Below are positions 48,601 to 61,700 of a stretch of DNA of 64,000 bases, in pieces (position 1 is the first letter of the stretch; the number at the start of each line of letters is the position of its first letter). This stretch comes from Balanoglossus misakiensis. Its lineage: Eukaryota; Hemichordata. The position numbers and the translations under genes were made by a program. The notes below the pieces were generated by a model. It made no database searches. It was given only the letters and a program-made list of their open reading frames with translations, and had not been told where the DNA came from. Location of the stretch: contig CM082592.2 of NCBI GenBank assembly GCA_040954595.2, forward strand, positions 5,146,001 to 5,210,000. The letters run 5' to 3'.

Positions 48601-49208
48601 TTACTTATCATCCTCAGTCTGTAACCACCCCCTCCCTTACCAGAATTGAACCACCCAGAAACCTAGCATTTATTTGATTTGATTCGATTCGCAGGAGAAA
48701 CAGTCGTGATGATGAATTGTACGCCGAACGCGGTCTTGAACGCACACGGGGCGACCAGGAGAACCAGCGGCGCCAACGCAAAGATGACGCGCGCGAGTTT
48801 CCCATGCGCTCGTACGAGTCGATGACGTCGATATACGACGGACTGCCCGACAACACTCCCGTGGTTTTGACAGGGGAGCATCACCACGGCAACGGAGTCG
48901 ACGAGGCGCCCGCCTCTTCGACCGACAATCTGGCGGCAGGTTCGCAGCACCACGGCACTCCACAAGAGCGCAAAACTCGCACTCCACACAGTAACCTCGC
49001 TCTGTCCCCGGAGAGTGTGCAACTGCACGAGGAACGTGCGTCGTCAGCCCGCCCGACAAACAGTGAACAGTCGAGAAACGCCACTCCGGCTCAACATACA
49101 AGTATACCGCTAAACATAACGCACACAGAAGCGAGGAACATAAACGACACCGAATCCAAGTCGTCAACGAACGATTCGAATTTCAACCAAATCGAGCAAC
49201 CCGACTGA
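45694..49208 (+). CDS. Type I membrane protein with EGF domains
   Basis: Ten exons: 45694-45892, 46471-46696, 46834-46928, 47186-47293, 47473-47592, 47802-47933, 48057-48140, 48263-48343, 48511-48595, 48695-49208; 547 residues, all phases agree. Layout: signal peptide (1 to about 27), unrecognised region (about 28-173, containing DWVLWAGEGPDDQ and LINRSYPHGVESS), EGF 1 (CDVIVCENGGVC), EGF 2 (CSSMPCQHNGSC), EGF 3 ([12 protein letters not shown]), a truncated EGF with four cysteines (CASNPCVRGTC then YLC), a Ser/Pro stalk, a membrane helix (about 349-376, VGVIVGIVVAMILGVAIG), then a basic RRN stop-transfer and a 171-residue polar tail rich in S, T, H and E with possible tyrosine sites (DELYAER, SIYDGL). 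The start at 45694 was chosen over the in-frame ATG at 45553 because it directly precedes the signal peptide. It lies head-to-head with the Reeler-EGF gene. Receptor or adhesion role is inferred from topology only. Confidence 0.8.
46386..46457. repeat. CTGT/CTAT-rich microsatellite in intron 1 of the EGF membrane gene
   Basis: Imperfect repeats of TCTGTC with TATA-like variants end about 14 bases before the exon 2 acceptor and may serve as its polypyrimidine tract. Confidence 0.8.
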
Positions 49209-49721
49209 CCAGTAAAATATGGCGCCGGGATAAAATTTCCAAGAGCACAATTCAACGCGCCAGTTTGGTTCGGGAAAAAACATTCTCGACAACGAAAAAT
49301 ACAATAGCCATCAGAGATTCGATTTAATTTCTTGATATTTGCTACTTGATTCTCAGATGTGAGATAGAGAAGATAAAAATTCACGTTTGCAATTCCCGAT
49401 GCGCAAACGAAACTCAATGAATTTAGGGCCTACTTACACGTGTCGATTTTACAATCCACCAACAGGCTCAAAAACACAACTTCCATGCATTGCGAAATCT
49501 TTAGGATTTCACAGTCTTAAATCTTTAAAATTATTTTTTTTAAATTATTCAAGATCAGTAAACATGACAACTAACATATATTTATTGAGAATATTATTTA
49601 CGTCTTATGTAATATATACTGCCAAGTTTATTTTTAATTTCATTTTAAAATGCGGAGAACTATCACATTGTGCCTTTTAGCTGTTTCTGTGGTGCTGTGG
49701 CTATAGTCCCGTAGATGCTTT

Positions 49722-49727
49722 AATAAA
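49722..49727 (+). terminator. Polyadenylation signal of the EGF membrane gene
   Basis: AATAAA on the plus strand, 514 bases past the stop codon at 49208. It lies within about 120 bases of the facing signal of the SVOP-like gene. Confidence 0.6.
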
Positions 49728-49847
49728 ACTTAATATAAAACAGTGATAAATTAATGGTGAAGGCGGTAATTCAGTTGCCAATTGCAAAGTGAATATCACT
49801 ACCTTATAATATGTGGGGAATGCACTGTTAACCTCCAGTTAGGCCTA

Positions 49848-49853
49848 TTTATT
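49848..49853 (-). terminator. Polyadenylation signal of the SVOP-like gene
   Basis: AATAAA on the minus strand about 44 bases past the stop codon that ends at 49897. Confidence 0.5.
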
Positions 49854-49896
49854 GTTGCAAGTGCCAATCTTCCAGCTGTGAAGTCCTGTCACGGAG

Positions 49897-51290
49897 TCAC
49901 TGATGTTTTGAATTGTCCGGGTGAGATTCTTTGACGCTTTCCTGTGTATGACAATAAAAAAAACTTAGACCCTATTACAAAGCCAAAGAGGATGATTCAA
50001 TTTCACAAACCAATCATTCTTTTCTTTTCTTCTCCTTCTGATGACTCGCCAAACACTTTTAAGCCAAACTGAGCTGGAGGTTTCCATAGGAGTGTATACG
50101 AAACTTTTACCCCCCCCCCCCCAAATTACAACACCATCTGAAAATGTCCACTGCCGAAACGACGTTCGCCACAAAATTTTATAAACGACCTGTATCAATG
50201 AACTCACCAAGAGAGGGCGTCCCGCGGTTTCTAATGGTAAGAGCAGACATGTCACAGCTACCACGAAATTGAAAGCAACATAGAGACACAGAGCAAGTAT
50301 GGGCGATGATGCAACTAATGCCTGCAAATAGAATTTAAATAGTTCAGTGAACTCAGTGCGGAAAGGGACATAGCTGGATAACAGCTATTCCATACATGTG
50401 TATAATGGAACAATTCCAATAATTTCATATTGTTAGGCCTACACATAAATTATGATAACCATGACGAATGCAATATATTGCTAACTTACTACAATAGGTT
50501 TGAACACCCGCTTGTCTATGACTAGGCTCTTGCAACATCTTCAGGGAGAAATGTATACCGTTATGTATATACAGAAAATGCCCAAGTGAACAAGTATGGG
50601 CTTCTATTTCAGTTTATGTACCGAGGCGTCAATTTTCCACACTCACTTGTCCCAAGTATGGGGTCACCATTTCACCTAATCTGCTGAAACTTTGACACAG
50701 GACCACACCAGATGACCTCACTGTAGTAGGGTAGACCTCACTTGTATAAAGGAATGCCATGTCAAACAAGGCTGTACTAACGGCACGGACCAAAAATCCA
50801 ACGGCGACAAAATACGTGCTTGAATAAATAGGAAAGTAAGCTGAGATATTGCTTCGATCAACGTAGTATATGCCCTGGCACATACCCACGCACAGACCAA
50901 TGCGTATACACCCATCCATCCATACACAAACATACATCCATCATCCGATGGGTTGTTTTTCTTTTGCATATATCTAATCAAAGGCTTGTGGTTATCCCAA
51001 TTTTGACTTCTTGAACAACTTATACTGCTCGTGTGACCCTGGTGTGACCCCTACCTGTTCACGCAAACCATCAGCAATAGATAGGTGACAGCTGTAATCA
51101 CTGAGAGTAAAGCCATGCTTCGTTTTCTTCCCAGCGCATAGTCGGCGACAATGCTAACTGGTATTGCTGCAGATGGTGGAAAGATGTTCATTTTATTCTC
51201 GTGACAATGACGACAGACAGGAGACAGACAGACAGACGGACGGACGGACGGATGGGTGGGTGGGTGGGCGGGTGGACAGACAGACAGACG

Positions 51291-51321
<31 letters not shown>

Positions 51322-54145
51322 ACATACTTCTTACATGCACACCTCCGTGTATTACACTCCAAACATACCTAGAGCTTCCCCACACGACGTCAATATTGTT
51401 ACCAGGTAAAGCTCAGACGTCACCGGACGGCAGTCACAGCCCCACTCACTCGCCGTGACCGTGGAAACACCTCCTTTGATCGCTGAACACACATCCGAAG
51501 TACTCTGTAGTGTTGTGATGACATATACCGCACCGTAATAGGAAAGACCAGAACCAAACCTTTTTTTCAAAAGATCACAGTAAGATTTTAGTTTGCTCCG
51601 TTGTCCCACGACAGACAGCGAATAGATCATGTCTTTCTCATCTGTAGCATTCGACATGTTAATGTAATCGTTCCGTTTCAGATCGGTTGAGCCATTTGAA
51701 CCACTGTTGTTTTGATAGTACATGTATGTCTTTATGACTTGTCTATTCAAAAAAAGAACCATACAGTCATGGTAATACTGTACTATACATGTACGACTGA
51801 GTGGCTATATTGGCCGTCATGCCTGTATTAATAACTTAGATTAATAATCTAAATGATCGTTATTTTTGTACTCACCACAAGATTGCCAGTAGTACAGTGA
51901 CCCGTCTGTACTTTTTATTGAACAATTCCCCCATTTTCCCTCGTTCACTCTGTAAATATAACAAAAGGAAGGTTTTCACGTAGTGTCCAGTCTATCTACT
52001 TGAATTTTACGGGATTCGAACCTCGATGTACCGCTTCAATTTTGCGATTGCTAAGGTGGCGGATAGGTCTACTGTGACATGGGCGAGACATAACGCTTTA
52101 CAGAAAATTGCATACATACATACATACCTTTGTTTCGACAACGCCCACCTTCAGCCGTCCGGGGGGTAAGTTGGTTTTATTTGTATCAGCTATCTTTTTC
52201 AGAATGTTTGTCGCTTTCTGAATGTCTCCTGATGCCACGCAGTAATGCGGTGACTCTGGAATATACTGAATATGCGTAGAAATAAAAATGTTCTGAAGGA
52301 TTACTTGCGTTTAAAACATCATAGAATGACCGATTTGAATATTTAATAAATTTCTGCAATCAGGGATATAAATTGACATTTACTGCGTCACAATTGATAA
52401 AAATTGGTACAGACATTGAATTCGTAAACTTGATTGATCTGACTGCATATTGGATGAATTTTGGTCTTAATAACTGCATATTTTTTATGAAACTTGCTAC
52501 AGATATTGATCGCCTGTGGTAAAACGTATAAGAAGGCTTCGTGGGACGACTTACCGGCAATCCTAACAACAATAAGAAGAACGGCAACGAAGATATCGCT
52601 ACAACCACTCTCCATCCAAGTGTTGGTATGATGACGTAATCAAGCACGCTCTGGAGGATGGTACCAAATACCCACGTGGTCTGGAAAAGATAGTTGCACC
52701 ATCATTACATCTCTGAGTTCGATATGAGATGACGTATGTACATCAGGACAGATACTACAATTAATGATTTTTTTCGCTCATTTACTCACCCAAAATGCCA
52801 GTAAAAAAGACCCCCGGTTCGCGCTTGGTAAAAATTCGGCAGCGTACGGAAATGCGATAGGCCCGCCTCCGAGGGACACGCCCATCACAAACCTTAAAAA
52901 TAACAGCCAGCCGTACGTAGGTCCGAACGCACTGAGGAGTCCATAGTAGCCTCCTATCACAGTGACAGCAAACAATACCTAAAACAAGAAGAAATGCAAG
53001 GGTTGATTGTACATTGATTGGTGTTTTTTTCATCAGTGAAAAAAGTCCAACACGGGGAGTGATTCATATAATGTGCAATTCACCGTGGTTTCGGGATGGG
53101 TTGAGAAAACTCTGTCCGACGTGAGAATGTTAGCTTTATTTTGCCTTGACGACAAGATGTTGTACCTGATTATGCAAAACGCAGAAAGTTCCATCCACTC
53201 ACATAGCGAACTGACTAACAAGAACAATTGACAGTCATCTGGTGATAATTAGAATAATTGCTCGGAAGGTGCGAGTTGAATTCCGATCAGATGACGTGAT
53301 TGTTCTGTGCCGCTGAGCAGAATAATATCGATAATTTCGATATGGAAATCTTATACTCCCAAAAAAATGACTTTTTAGATTTTGTAAATTTAGATATACG
53401 CAAGCAGTGATTCTTACCGTCCGACGCCCGAACTTGTCTGCCATTACTCCCCAACCGAAACATCCCAAATACGCGCCAAGAAACACAACCTGAGAAATGC
53501 AAATGAACTGTAAATGACCGCTGCCTCCAGCAACAACAACTTCCTCGCTGAATTATCGACAATTGGTGGAAAGGTGGCGAAAGTGTGTGACTTACGGCTC
53601 CAATTGCAGCTGTCTGGGCGTTGGATAACATCCATTCACACTGAACTGGTCTCGAAACAGCGGAAATCAGCAGAGACTCGAAGGCTTCCGATATCTGTGT
53701 AACAAAGATACAAGTTAAAGGCCCATGAGCTGCCAAGTTTCATACATATATATCATATATTGTCCCCCGCAACAAAATACTTCAAGTCTTCTTCTCCTTA
53801 TCATTTGCATCGGTTTGTCTTGGTGACGCATACAACGATAGCTGCGTACTGTTTGCATGGAGTCTGATTAAACTGGTGCAGCACCAGTTGAATGTATCAC
53901 TTGTTCAAATTGCAATATACAGCCACAATGTTTTTTGTCTACCACAATTTATTTTTTTTCCAAGGGGAGAACAATGGTGAGATATCGAGCTTCGTTGAAA
54001 CGGGTGTCGGTTTCCCACTCACATTTCCCATTCCTAGCATGATTAAAATAAACACTTGAAATCGTCCAAAGCCAATTTTGGTCATTGCTTCCTCGACGGT
54101 GAAAGTCTGGTCCTCCGTCACTGTACCATAGTGACCGTCGGCCAT
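49897..54145 (-). CDS. SVOP/SV2-like major facilitator superfamily transporter
   Basis: Twelve exons: 54023-54145, 53596-53694, 53418-53489, 52790-52978, 52555-52680, 52128-52265, 51876-51949, 51369-51559, 51055-51166, 50647-50818, 50208-50321, 49897-49941; 484 residues, phases all agree. The sequence follows SVOP throughout: FTVEEAMTKIGFGRFQVF before helix 1, ISEAFESLLISAV, the MFS loop signature GVMADKFGRRT, a FVMGVSLGGGP helix, FIPESP-like YIPESPHYCVASG at the central loop, a second signature DYALGRKRSMAL, FLYTSEVYPTTVRSSG, and a terminal ETAGRPLLESVKES. The luminal loop 7-8 carries several cysteines (GCDC). The substrate of SVOP proteins is not established. The start at MADGHYGTV was chosen to match the family; a 5' frame continues upstream to 54310 and a non-coding first exon is likely. 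Slightly shorter than vertebrate SVOP (about 548), mainly at the N-terminus. Confidence 0.88.
51212..51322. repeat. GACA/GACG/GGTG compound repeat with G-quadruplex core
   Basis: A mosaic of tetranucleotide units in the intron upstream of the 51055-51166 exon of the SVOP-like gene. The central part 51254-51272 has five GGG tracts separated by single bases (T, T, T, C), a very strong quadruplex-forming pattern on the plus strand, the template strand for this gene. Confidence 0.9.
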
Positions 54146-54364
54146 AGTGTAATAGGCACAGTTCCTCTGCGGTACAGGGTCGAATCCTCGCGCGTTTGCA
54201 CTTCTTCTGTTGGAGAAGGTCATGTAGAGATAAAGTGACAAGCGTCGTTCAAAAGTACTCTTGGCAATATTGGTTTCATGTAAATACCTGAAATTTCTTT
54301 CCGTGTGCATGTGAAATGCTCATTTCCAAGATGGCTGATTTTCTTGCACCTCATTTCGGCCTAC

Positions 54365-54727
54365 CCAGCTCGGTAAATTATACCGTGGAGTGTCCTCGAC
54401 CGATTTCAGCGAACACCAGCATGCATGTTTAGCTGTTGTGTGGAGCAGGTCTGGGGTGGAGCTGCAATCGGTCTCGGCAGGTTGTTTCTGACTGGCCAGT
54501 TCCTTTGTCAATTCACTCTAAAAACAGGTGCGCAACAACAGGTGAACGCATGGTATACCCAATGAGAAGGCACTCACCTTGCAAGGCTCTGCGCATTGCC
54601 TCATGAATGTACAAAACTGTTCCACAACTTCACGTTTAGATTTGTGGTTATCAAACTGTGATGCATTTCCGTTTGCTATCTTCCAAAACGTGTACCTCCA
54701 CCAATTCGCCCGCCTTTCTGCATTCAT
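54365..54727 (-). CDS. Two exon-like frames of unknown identity
   Basis: Frame 54578-54727 (starting MNAERRANWWRYTFWK, ending at a good GTGAGT donor) and frame 54365-54517 (preceded by a TTTTAG acceptor, ending at a GTAGGC donor) join in phase 0 and encode 101 residues with seven cysteines, then would continue. They lie just upstream of the SVOP-like start codon on the same strand. Direct splicing into the SVOP-like reading frame at the best acceptor (near 54207) does not preserve phase. They could be 5' exons of that gene through another acceptor, the start of a small separate gene, or chance frames. I recognise no family. Confidence 0.3.
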
Positions 54728-57700
54728 AATTCTTCGTTTCTTAGATCTGGTAATTTAGTTTACTTTGTATGATAATGAGCAACGGGCCTAAAATATACCG
54801 TATACCACATATATCTTGTGTGCTATTCTTACCTTTGTGTTAAAATCGTTCCCTTCTGGTGTTTCTCGTTCGAGCTATCCTGTCGCACTGTGCAACAATA
54901 GCAGAATACAACAGGAGGTACATGCACTATTAGCATTCATATCATCAGCATGATCAGTCGCGTTGCATCGCGTATACTGTAGTGTCTCAACAGGTTGAAA
55001 TAGTCACAATCATTGCTCGGCCGAAAGGTACATTACATGTAATTATACATGCAAACCATGGCTGGACCCGGAACAATGTATGCATTATAAAACGACAATG
55101 CTTCGTGAAACGTGTTGTTACTTGAATGAGGAAGAGACGCAGAGATCACGTGACAGCATTATGGGTGGCAAATTGTGTGCAGATTTTGTCACTTGTATGT
55201 CGTTTGTGACCGAGAGCCTTGAAAGTATGCAAACTATATGAGTTTTCCCTGCATTCGCTAAATTCACGGCCTTGTATTCCAAATAATATCACGATGGCCG
55301 ATATTTTATTATTACAGATAACACGATTTGAAAACGCAGCAATTGAAAAATGATTATTCTGTCAACTTTTATACAATCATGTTCAACATTAAGTGTTTCC
55401 ATGCACTTTGTCCATACAATACCTTACCGAGAAAAGAATGAAATGCAATAATATTATCAGAGATACGTAACTACCAAAATAGATGTGTAATAAGCTCAGT
55501 TTATTCATTAAAGGGGGAAAAAAGGGAAAAGATAGAAAATCTGATTCCAGACTTTTGGATGTCGGTACACACAGTCTATAGAAATATATACAGGCATTGA
55601 AAAGTGTACTAAACAAATACACTTACACAAATGCACATATTGCACTAACATCGTCAATTTCTTCATTAATATTCATAAACATTGATATTCATGACCACTC
55701 AAAGTCATTTTCATGAGTTTCATAACTGACATTCAACAAGTACAATGGCTTATTATAGCCACGACTGACAACAAAGTTAAACAGGAATGAATAAACCAGT
55801 ACAATTGACAGGCATCAAGCAATTGTCTTGTGACCAAAAACAAGTTTTAACTAGACAGTACTGGAAAGATGAAAAATGGAAACATAATATGTTGGTTACA
55901 TAATAGCTATCTTTCAGAACTGTTTTATATGCTACAAATTTTAGAAGAAAAAAAAACTTTCAAAAAACTTGCAAAAGCAGGTTTGCTTGTGATGTTTTGA
56001 CCGCAGGGGCGGCGAGAAAACTAAAGTTGCCAACAAAACTTCAACACTACGAATTCATTTAACAGTTCAAATATAAGTGTATACTGAAATGTTAAACTTG
56101 ATTCTAAAATGATTGTAAAATGATTGCAAGATTTTGAAATACGGTTTTGAAAACAGGTGTATTTACCTTTACGGTAGTTTTCTCTTGAAGTTGTTCACAT
56201 AGTGGTGAAACACTCACATTATGATTGATTTTTTTACTTATACAGTCTTAAAGTATCATCCTGCCCTAACATTGACTGATACAGATCACTTGAACTTAAT
56301 CCAAATCGTGACTATACCGGAAACTTTTACATCTGAACGGGGGCTCTTTGGCTCAGTGGTACATTTTCTACTATTAAGAAAATGATAAATTTACAAAACA
56401 GAAAAATGTCCATCACAACAAGGAGATTTTTCTGATTCCCCACACAACAAGCGATCGTCTGAGGGCACTATAACAAGCCTTGGAGCCGACACACTCGGCC
56501 TGGGCTGATTCAGAACACTTATACAGCGCCCTCTATAGTGACTGACTACTGCACTTTACACGATCGGATGGCTAAACTTTGGATCCCTACGCGAGATTTA
56601 CTTGTCTGAAATCCTTCCAAGTGCAAAGAACCGTGCTTTACATCACTTCGATTTACCATGCATTTTATATAGTTTTGAAATCACAACAGATTTTTTTTTC
56701 ACAGGGTGAAAATTCGTCACACAAATACACAAACAAGACATACAATCCATGTGGCACAAGTTGACTTGGCAAGCTTTAGATGACTACAATCTTTGACGGC
56801 TCATGTAAAATGTGACCAACATAATACTTGTGTATTTCAAATTTGGATTCTTCAAAATGCACTCTATAAAAAACGTGAAACTCTACGTATTTGGATATGT
56901 CCTGTTTGATATCATGTATTTGTTAGCTGAATAACTATTCACTGATCATATCAATTGAAAATAATTTGTATGACAAAGTCAAGCAGCATCTAGTTTAGGG
57001 GACCCTTCAACACAATTTGTCTGATAAATACAGTGTTTTTGGCATTTTGATCACTGACAACAAAAATCAATAGCTTTAGCCTGCAATTTTCCATATAACT
57101 TATATTGTCTAATTAAAGAGCTCAGTTTACTATTAGTAATATTTTGAACACAGACTGTATCATAAAAGCCACCCCACCCTGCAGGGTTATGATACAAATT
57201 CACTGCCATAAATTCATAATTTAGGGTCTCAATGGACTGGAAAATGTTGATTTATATAAACTGTGTACTGTTATACTGCCTTGTGTATGGAGCTACAGCG
57301 ATTGGGTTGGTGGGTCAAAGTAATGCTGGAATAAAACTGTTTGAACTCAGTTTATCTAAAGAAGAAACAATTCAAAAGAATCTGGCAATAGCAGATTATT
57401 CACTGGTTACTGTAGTAAATCAGTGTTCAATATGACAACACAAAGTTCATTCATCTGATATGGAAAAAAAACCTAAGTACTGGTGCAACTTGGATGTGAC
57501 ACAATTGAAATCTTCTACCCAAATTCTTCCTAAATCCCTTAAAAAGTTGTGACTCTGTATGGTTAAATGGTATAAATCAGCATCACCTCCCCAAGCCCGC
57601 CTACCCTACAAATGTCCATAATGGAATAGACACGTTACCAGCACAAAGCCATCAGGACTGTTCTACTGTGACCATGGGTAGAGAAAGACACAAAACAAAG

Positions 57701-58787
57701 AAAGACAATCTTACAATAATACTGGACATTTGATTTTAAGTATAACTACCTGGTGCATTAGAGAAAAAGCTTTCATATTTTACCAAGTATGTTGTGACCA
57801 CCTGTTGTGTCTATTTCTGTACTAATATGCCTGTCACTACCAGTGCATATACCTTATAAGGATATTAAGTAAATATTAATTAATTATTCATGAGGATGAC
57901 ATGGCTATTGAGGTCACAGTTCACCAAATATTAAAGCTTCTGATAATGTGGTTTCTGATATATCTTCACTGGCAGCGATTAATACCAAGTAGTGTCTTAA
58001 TTAAGCTCTTCTGGTCTGTACAACACCAATTTGATTGGCGCAAACAGAATGAGTTTGTTGAATGTACCGGTATGCATCTTTTCTGGAGATGGGTGCCGCT
58101 GCACATGACGTACACAATGTACTCCTGCCGCACTAATGACTTGTCTGCATGGTTGTCATGGGTACAGCCACACGGTAGAGCTAGCATGGCAGCCATCTTG
58201 AATGAGCTCCCCACAGCTGGAAATTGCTGAAATCTCTAACTTGGCACGACAATGGCATGAACCATTTTCCACAGAAACTGAATCCGTCTCTCACCAACAG
58301 GGCATTTTCAGTTGACAAGTAGAACTTGCAGTCACACAAACAACACAATGACAACGATTGTTCTGTTCTCCAATGGGTCGGTTCTGATGATGAAGTGAAA
58401 TGCTATGCAGAAGACGCACGAATGCAACCATCTTGCTGCTTCACTCGAAAGTTGAACTGGTCTGCAGAATCTGTGTATTTCTCACAAAAAAAGATCTTCA
58501 TGAAGAACACTGACTACAATGGATAACTTGTCCCGAGACAAAACTGAAGAAACATCTACACCTGTATCCAAACGACAATGGCAATGAGACATATCCGATA
58601 TATATATATGTCAACAAGCAAAGCTATACAAACACAGCCGCTTGCCACACAAAATGAGCTTCATTGAAAGAAATCGGTCCTTCATCCAGGCAATAAATAA
58701 ATAGCAATTTCAGACTTGTACAAGCACTCCATTTCAACAGTACATATACACACACTGTGATAACAGTCCCCCGCACTCATAGCACTA
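54728..58787. other. Intergenic DNA and probable long 3' untranslated region of the TBC1D10-like gene
   Basis: No coding exon with family resemblance is visible. AT-rich sequence runs leftward from the TBC1D10-like stop codon at 58788. Minus-strand AATAAA hexamers occur at 55500-55505 and 55305-55310, so a 3' untranslated region of up to about 3.3 kb is possible. Plus-strand frames at 57232-57435 and 57901-58230 look like chance. Confidence 0.5.
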
Positions 58788-61700
58788 CTAGCTGACGTCT
58801 GGCATTGCCACATCGCTCCCGTCGAGGAACTCGCGACTCCTGTTGCGAAACCGCAGCTTTGAATCTGGCGGTAAGGGCGCACTTTCCGGACTCTCGATGG
58901 AGCTGCTTGATTGAGCATCTGATTTGTTCCGCATGCCTCTCCTCTTGGCTAGTTGTACAGCATGCTCCTTTTCCATGTCTTTCTCTGTGATGTGTAGTCT
59001 TAGACTCTGTGAAAATAACAGTATGGGAATGGTAAGGTAACGACAATGATAATTGCCTTGTGAGCCCGAGTGATTTCTACATGTAAGCCATCCAACATAC
59101 ATGTAAGTAAGAATGCCAACTACTATTCACAACATCCGGCTGTGTTGTTGATACCAGTGATCGTGTTGTTCATTCAGCCTTTGAAATCATTCCTGCCTTA
59201 TTTGGTAATGATCAGTCAAATTATGATGTCATTAATGCCTTATATGGTAACCCTCACTGATTCCTTACCTCTCTGACTAGAAACTCCTCTTCCATGATAT
59301 CTTCCCGTATATTTCTAAGTCTGTCCATGGTTTCATAAAGACCTTGACTCTTGGCTAGTTGATCAGCTCTGCCTAGTGTATACCGAAATAACACTAGAGC
59401 TATGCGGAACATCACCTTCACTCCTACAACACACAAAACAATGACAGTATTAAAGTTGTGGATAAACTGGAGCTGGGGGTGTAGTTGTCAGAAAACAATT
59501 GACGGCTTTACTAACCTTCACACAGAAACATATCCCAGACTCGGAGTACTGATCCCCATGGCAACGTCCTCACAAATACGCACATAAACCACTCTGTCAT
59601 GTAAAGTATCGGTTCTACTTTCCACTTTTTCTGAAATGATGCAAGAATATAAGGTATGAATGAGAAGAGGGTAACACTAAAATGTATGGCCCTGTTACAC
59701 TCCAAATTCAAATCCCATGTTGATAATATTTCTTCAAAAGAATATTGGAATGTGGAAAAATCACAAACCAATGAAAATACACTGTACAAGAATGAAAGGT
59801 TATACTGGGTCACGTGACTGACCACTTATGATCACATGATAATCTTTAGCCAACCAGTGACACTGTCCCCTTCAGTGTATTGCTCATGCCATAAGCACTG
59901 CGTGAGTTATTGTAAAAACACAAAATCTTATAAGTCAAAGCAACATGGAATTTTGAGATCAAACTAAAATGCATACTCACTAAATGTCTGTATGTATATG
60001 GGAGGACTTTTTTCAACAATCCAAACAACACATCCCCGTCAACTTGAATGGCTTCTAGACCTGGGCTGAAATACCCGACAAGGTATTTATCACATATCGA
60101 CACCATCATCCAGAATGCTTGCTGTTATAACGCAAACACACAAAGACAAAAGATAACATCTCATTACTTTGTACTTTTTTAAGCTCTGTAGGAAGACTGG
60201 ACACTGCAACTTGTTTGTTTTTAAAAACCTTGTTGTACCCAATGTGACATATGAACTGACATACAGAGAACGGCAAGGGAAAGGGGGAAATGCTAAAGTC
60301 TATCCATCACACAATGTCACCCTGTTGCTTATATGATTACTTCCCTATACCTGCATCAATCGCTTGTCAGCTTGACATGAACGATTACAACATTTTTCAC
60401 AAACCATATTTACAACAGTTGACTTGTTGAATATATGACGGCTGTGTTCCTGATTTTGAAAATAATTGTCAGCTTAGTAATCCATCTGTTGTTGTTTTTT
60501 CAGCCAACACTTTACCGTACCCCTTACTGCACTGACACGTAAATTCTGTCATTTTGAATGGCCTTAGCTCATTAGTAACACTCTGCCAGGTGAAATACAC
60601 TACAAGAGTCCTCCCTAACAGCTCCACTCTAACCATTTTTCAATGAGTCCCTTCACAGCATGATACACTACAAGAGTGTTTTTGTTAAAGGGCAATGATG
60701 TTCGTTAAATTTGACCAGGGTACCTTGATTCATATACCAGGGTTCACTGTATCTGGGGTGACGGAAACATTACCAGGGTTTGAAAATATTTCCCTACGGA
60801 CCCCAACCAGAAGAAGCCCTGACTACAAGCGCCGACGAATTTGGTATTCACTCCTATACAATACACAGTAACTTAACGTGTACAGAATGCCTGCAGTCAT
60901 CATTTGCAAGTTTCAAATGTCAGTTATATTCATGATATGATTGTTAAGGTAGCTGCTAGGTTTCCATGGTTATTACGTACAAAATTCAAAAAAAATATTT
61001 TTTTCATCTGGTCTACAAGTCATTGTGCATTTTCAGCAAGTCTTAGTAAACACAGCGAGACTGACAATTCTGTGAATGAAAAAGGGGCAAAATGTAAACG
61101 AGTTATGACCATGGATACATATCGATGGGTATGATTTATTATCAAGCATGCACGCTCACCTCAACAGGCATATGCATAAGTAACACTGCGGCAATCGGAG
61201 CCTGCGCCTGACAGTATCCATCTCTTGGATTGTGTATGCTGTACGCTTTAAGTACCCTGAATAAATCTTGCTGGCCGTAACCTCCTCTCTCGGCGAACAT
61301 CTCGTGCCATGGGAACTGCCGATGGATGTCTCGTTCAATTTCATCCACCCATCGCGGGTCACCGGCCATGGCGTCGATTTCCTGATTAAAAACCAAACCA
61401 TGCAGTGATATCAAGTGTGTGAACTAGGTGATTGAGGTAACATAGACCTTGACCCTGTTTGGTCATATCTTGCAGTAAAAAAAGTGTGAGCTATTGTTTT
61501 TCTGATATCTTTCAGTGTAGTAAAATATAAAAAGAAATGAACATGTATCTTGTATCTTGAACGTGGAATGTATTCTTTTGCATCAATTCAAATAGTGTGC
61601 TACACTACAGATTTAATATTATTACTTTAAATAAGACAATATTTCCATATTAGGTATAATTAAATTTCACTTCATCCTAGCTTCTATAGTCATGATTACA

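Noticed and set aside
51051-51458. Frames rich in CLSV or TDRQ residues
   Set aside because: They translate the tetranucleotide repeat; the real exon here is 51055-51166 on the minus strand.
56335-56410. tRNA-like start (GGCTCAGTGGT, resembling an A box)
   Set aside because: No matching B box, no acceptor-stem pairing and no anticodon stem could be found downstream.
57901-58230. Plus-strand frame of 109 codons
   Set aside because: It lies in the probable 3' untranslated region of the TBC1D10-like gene on the opposite strand and has no recognisable family match.
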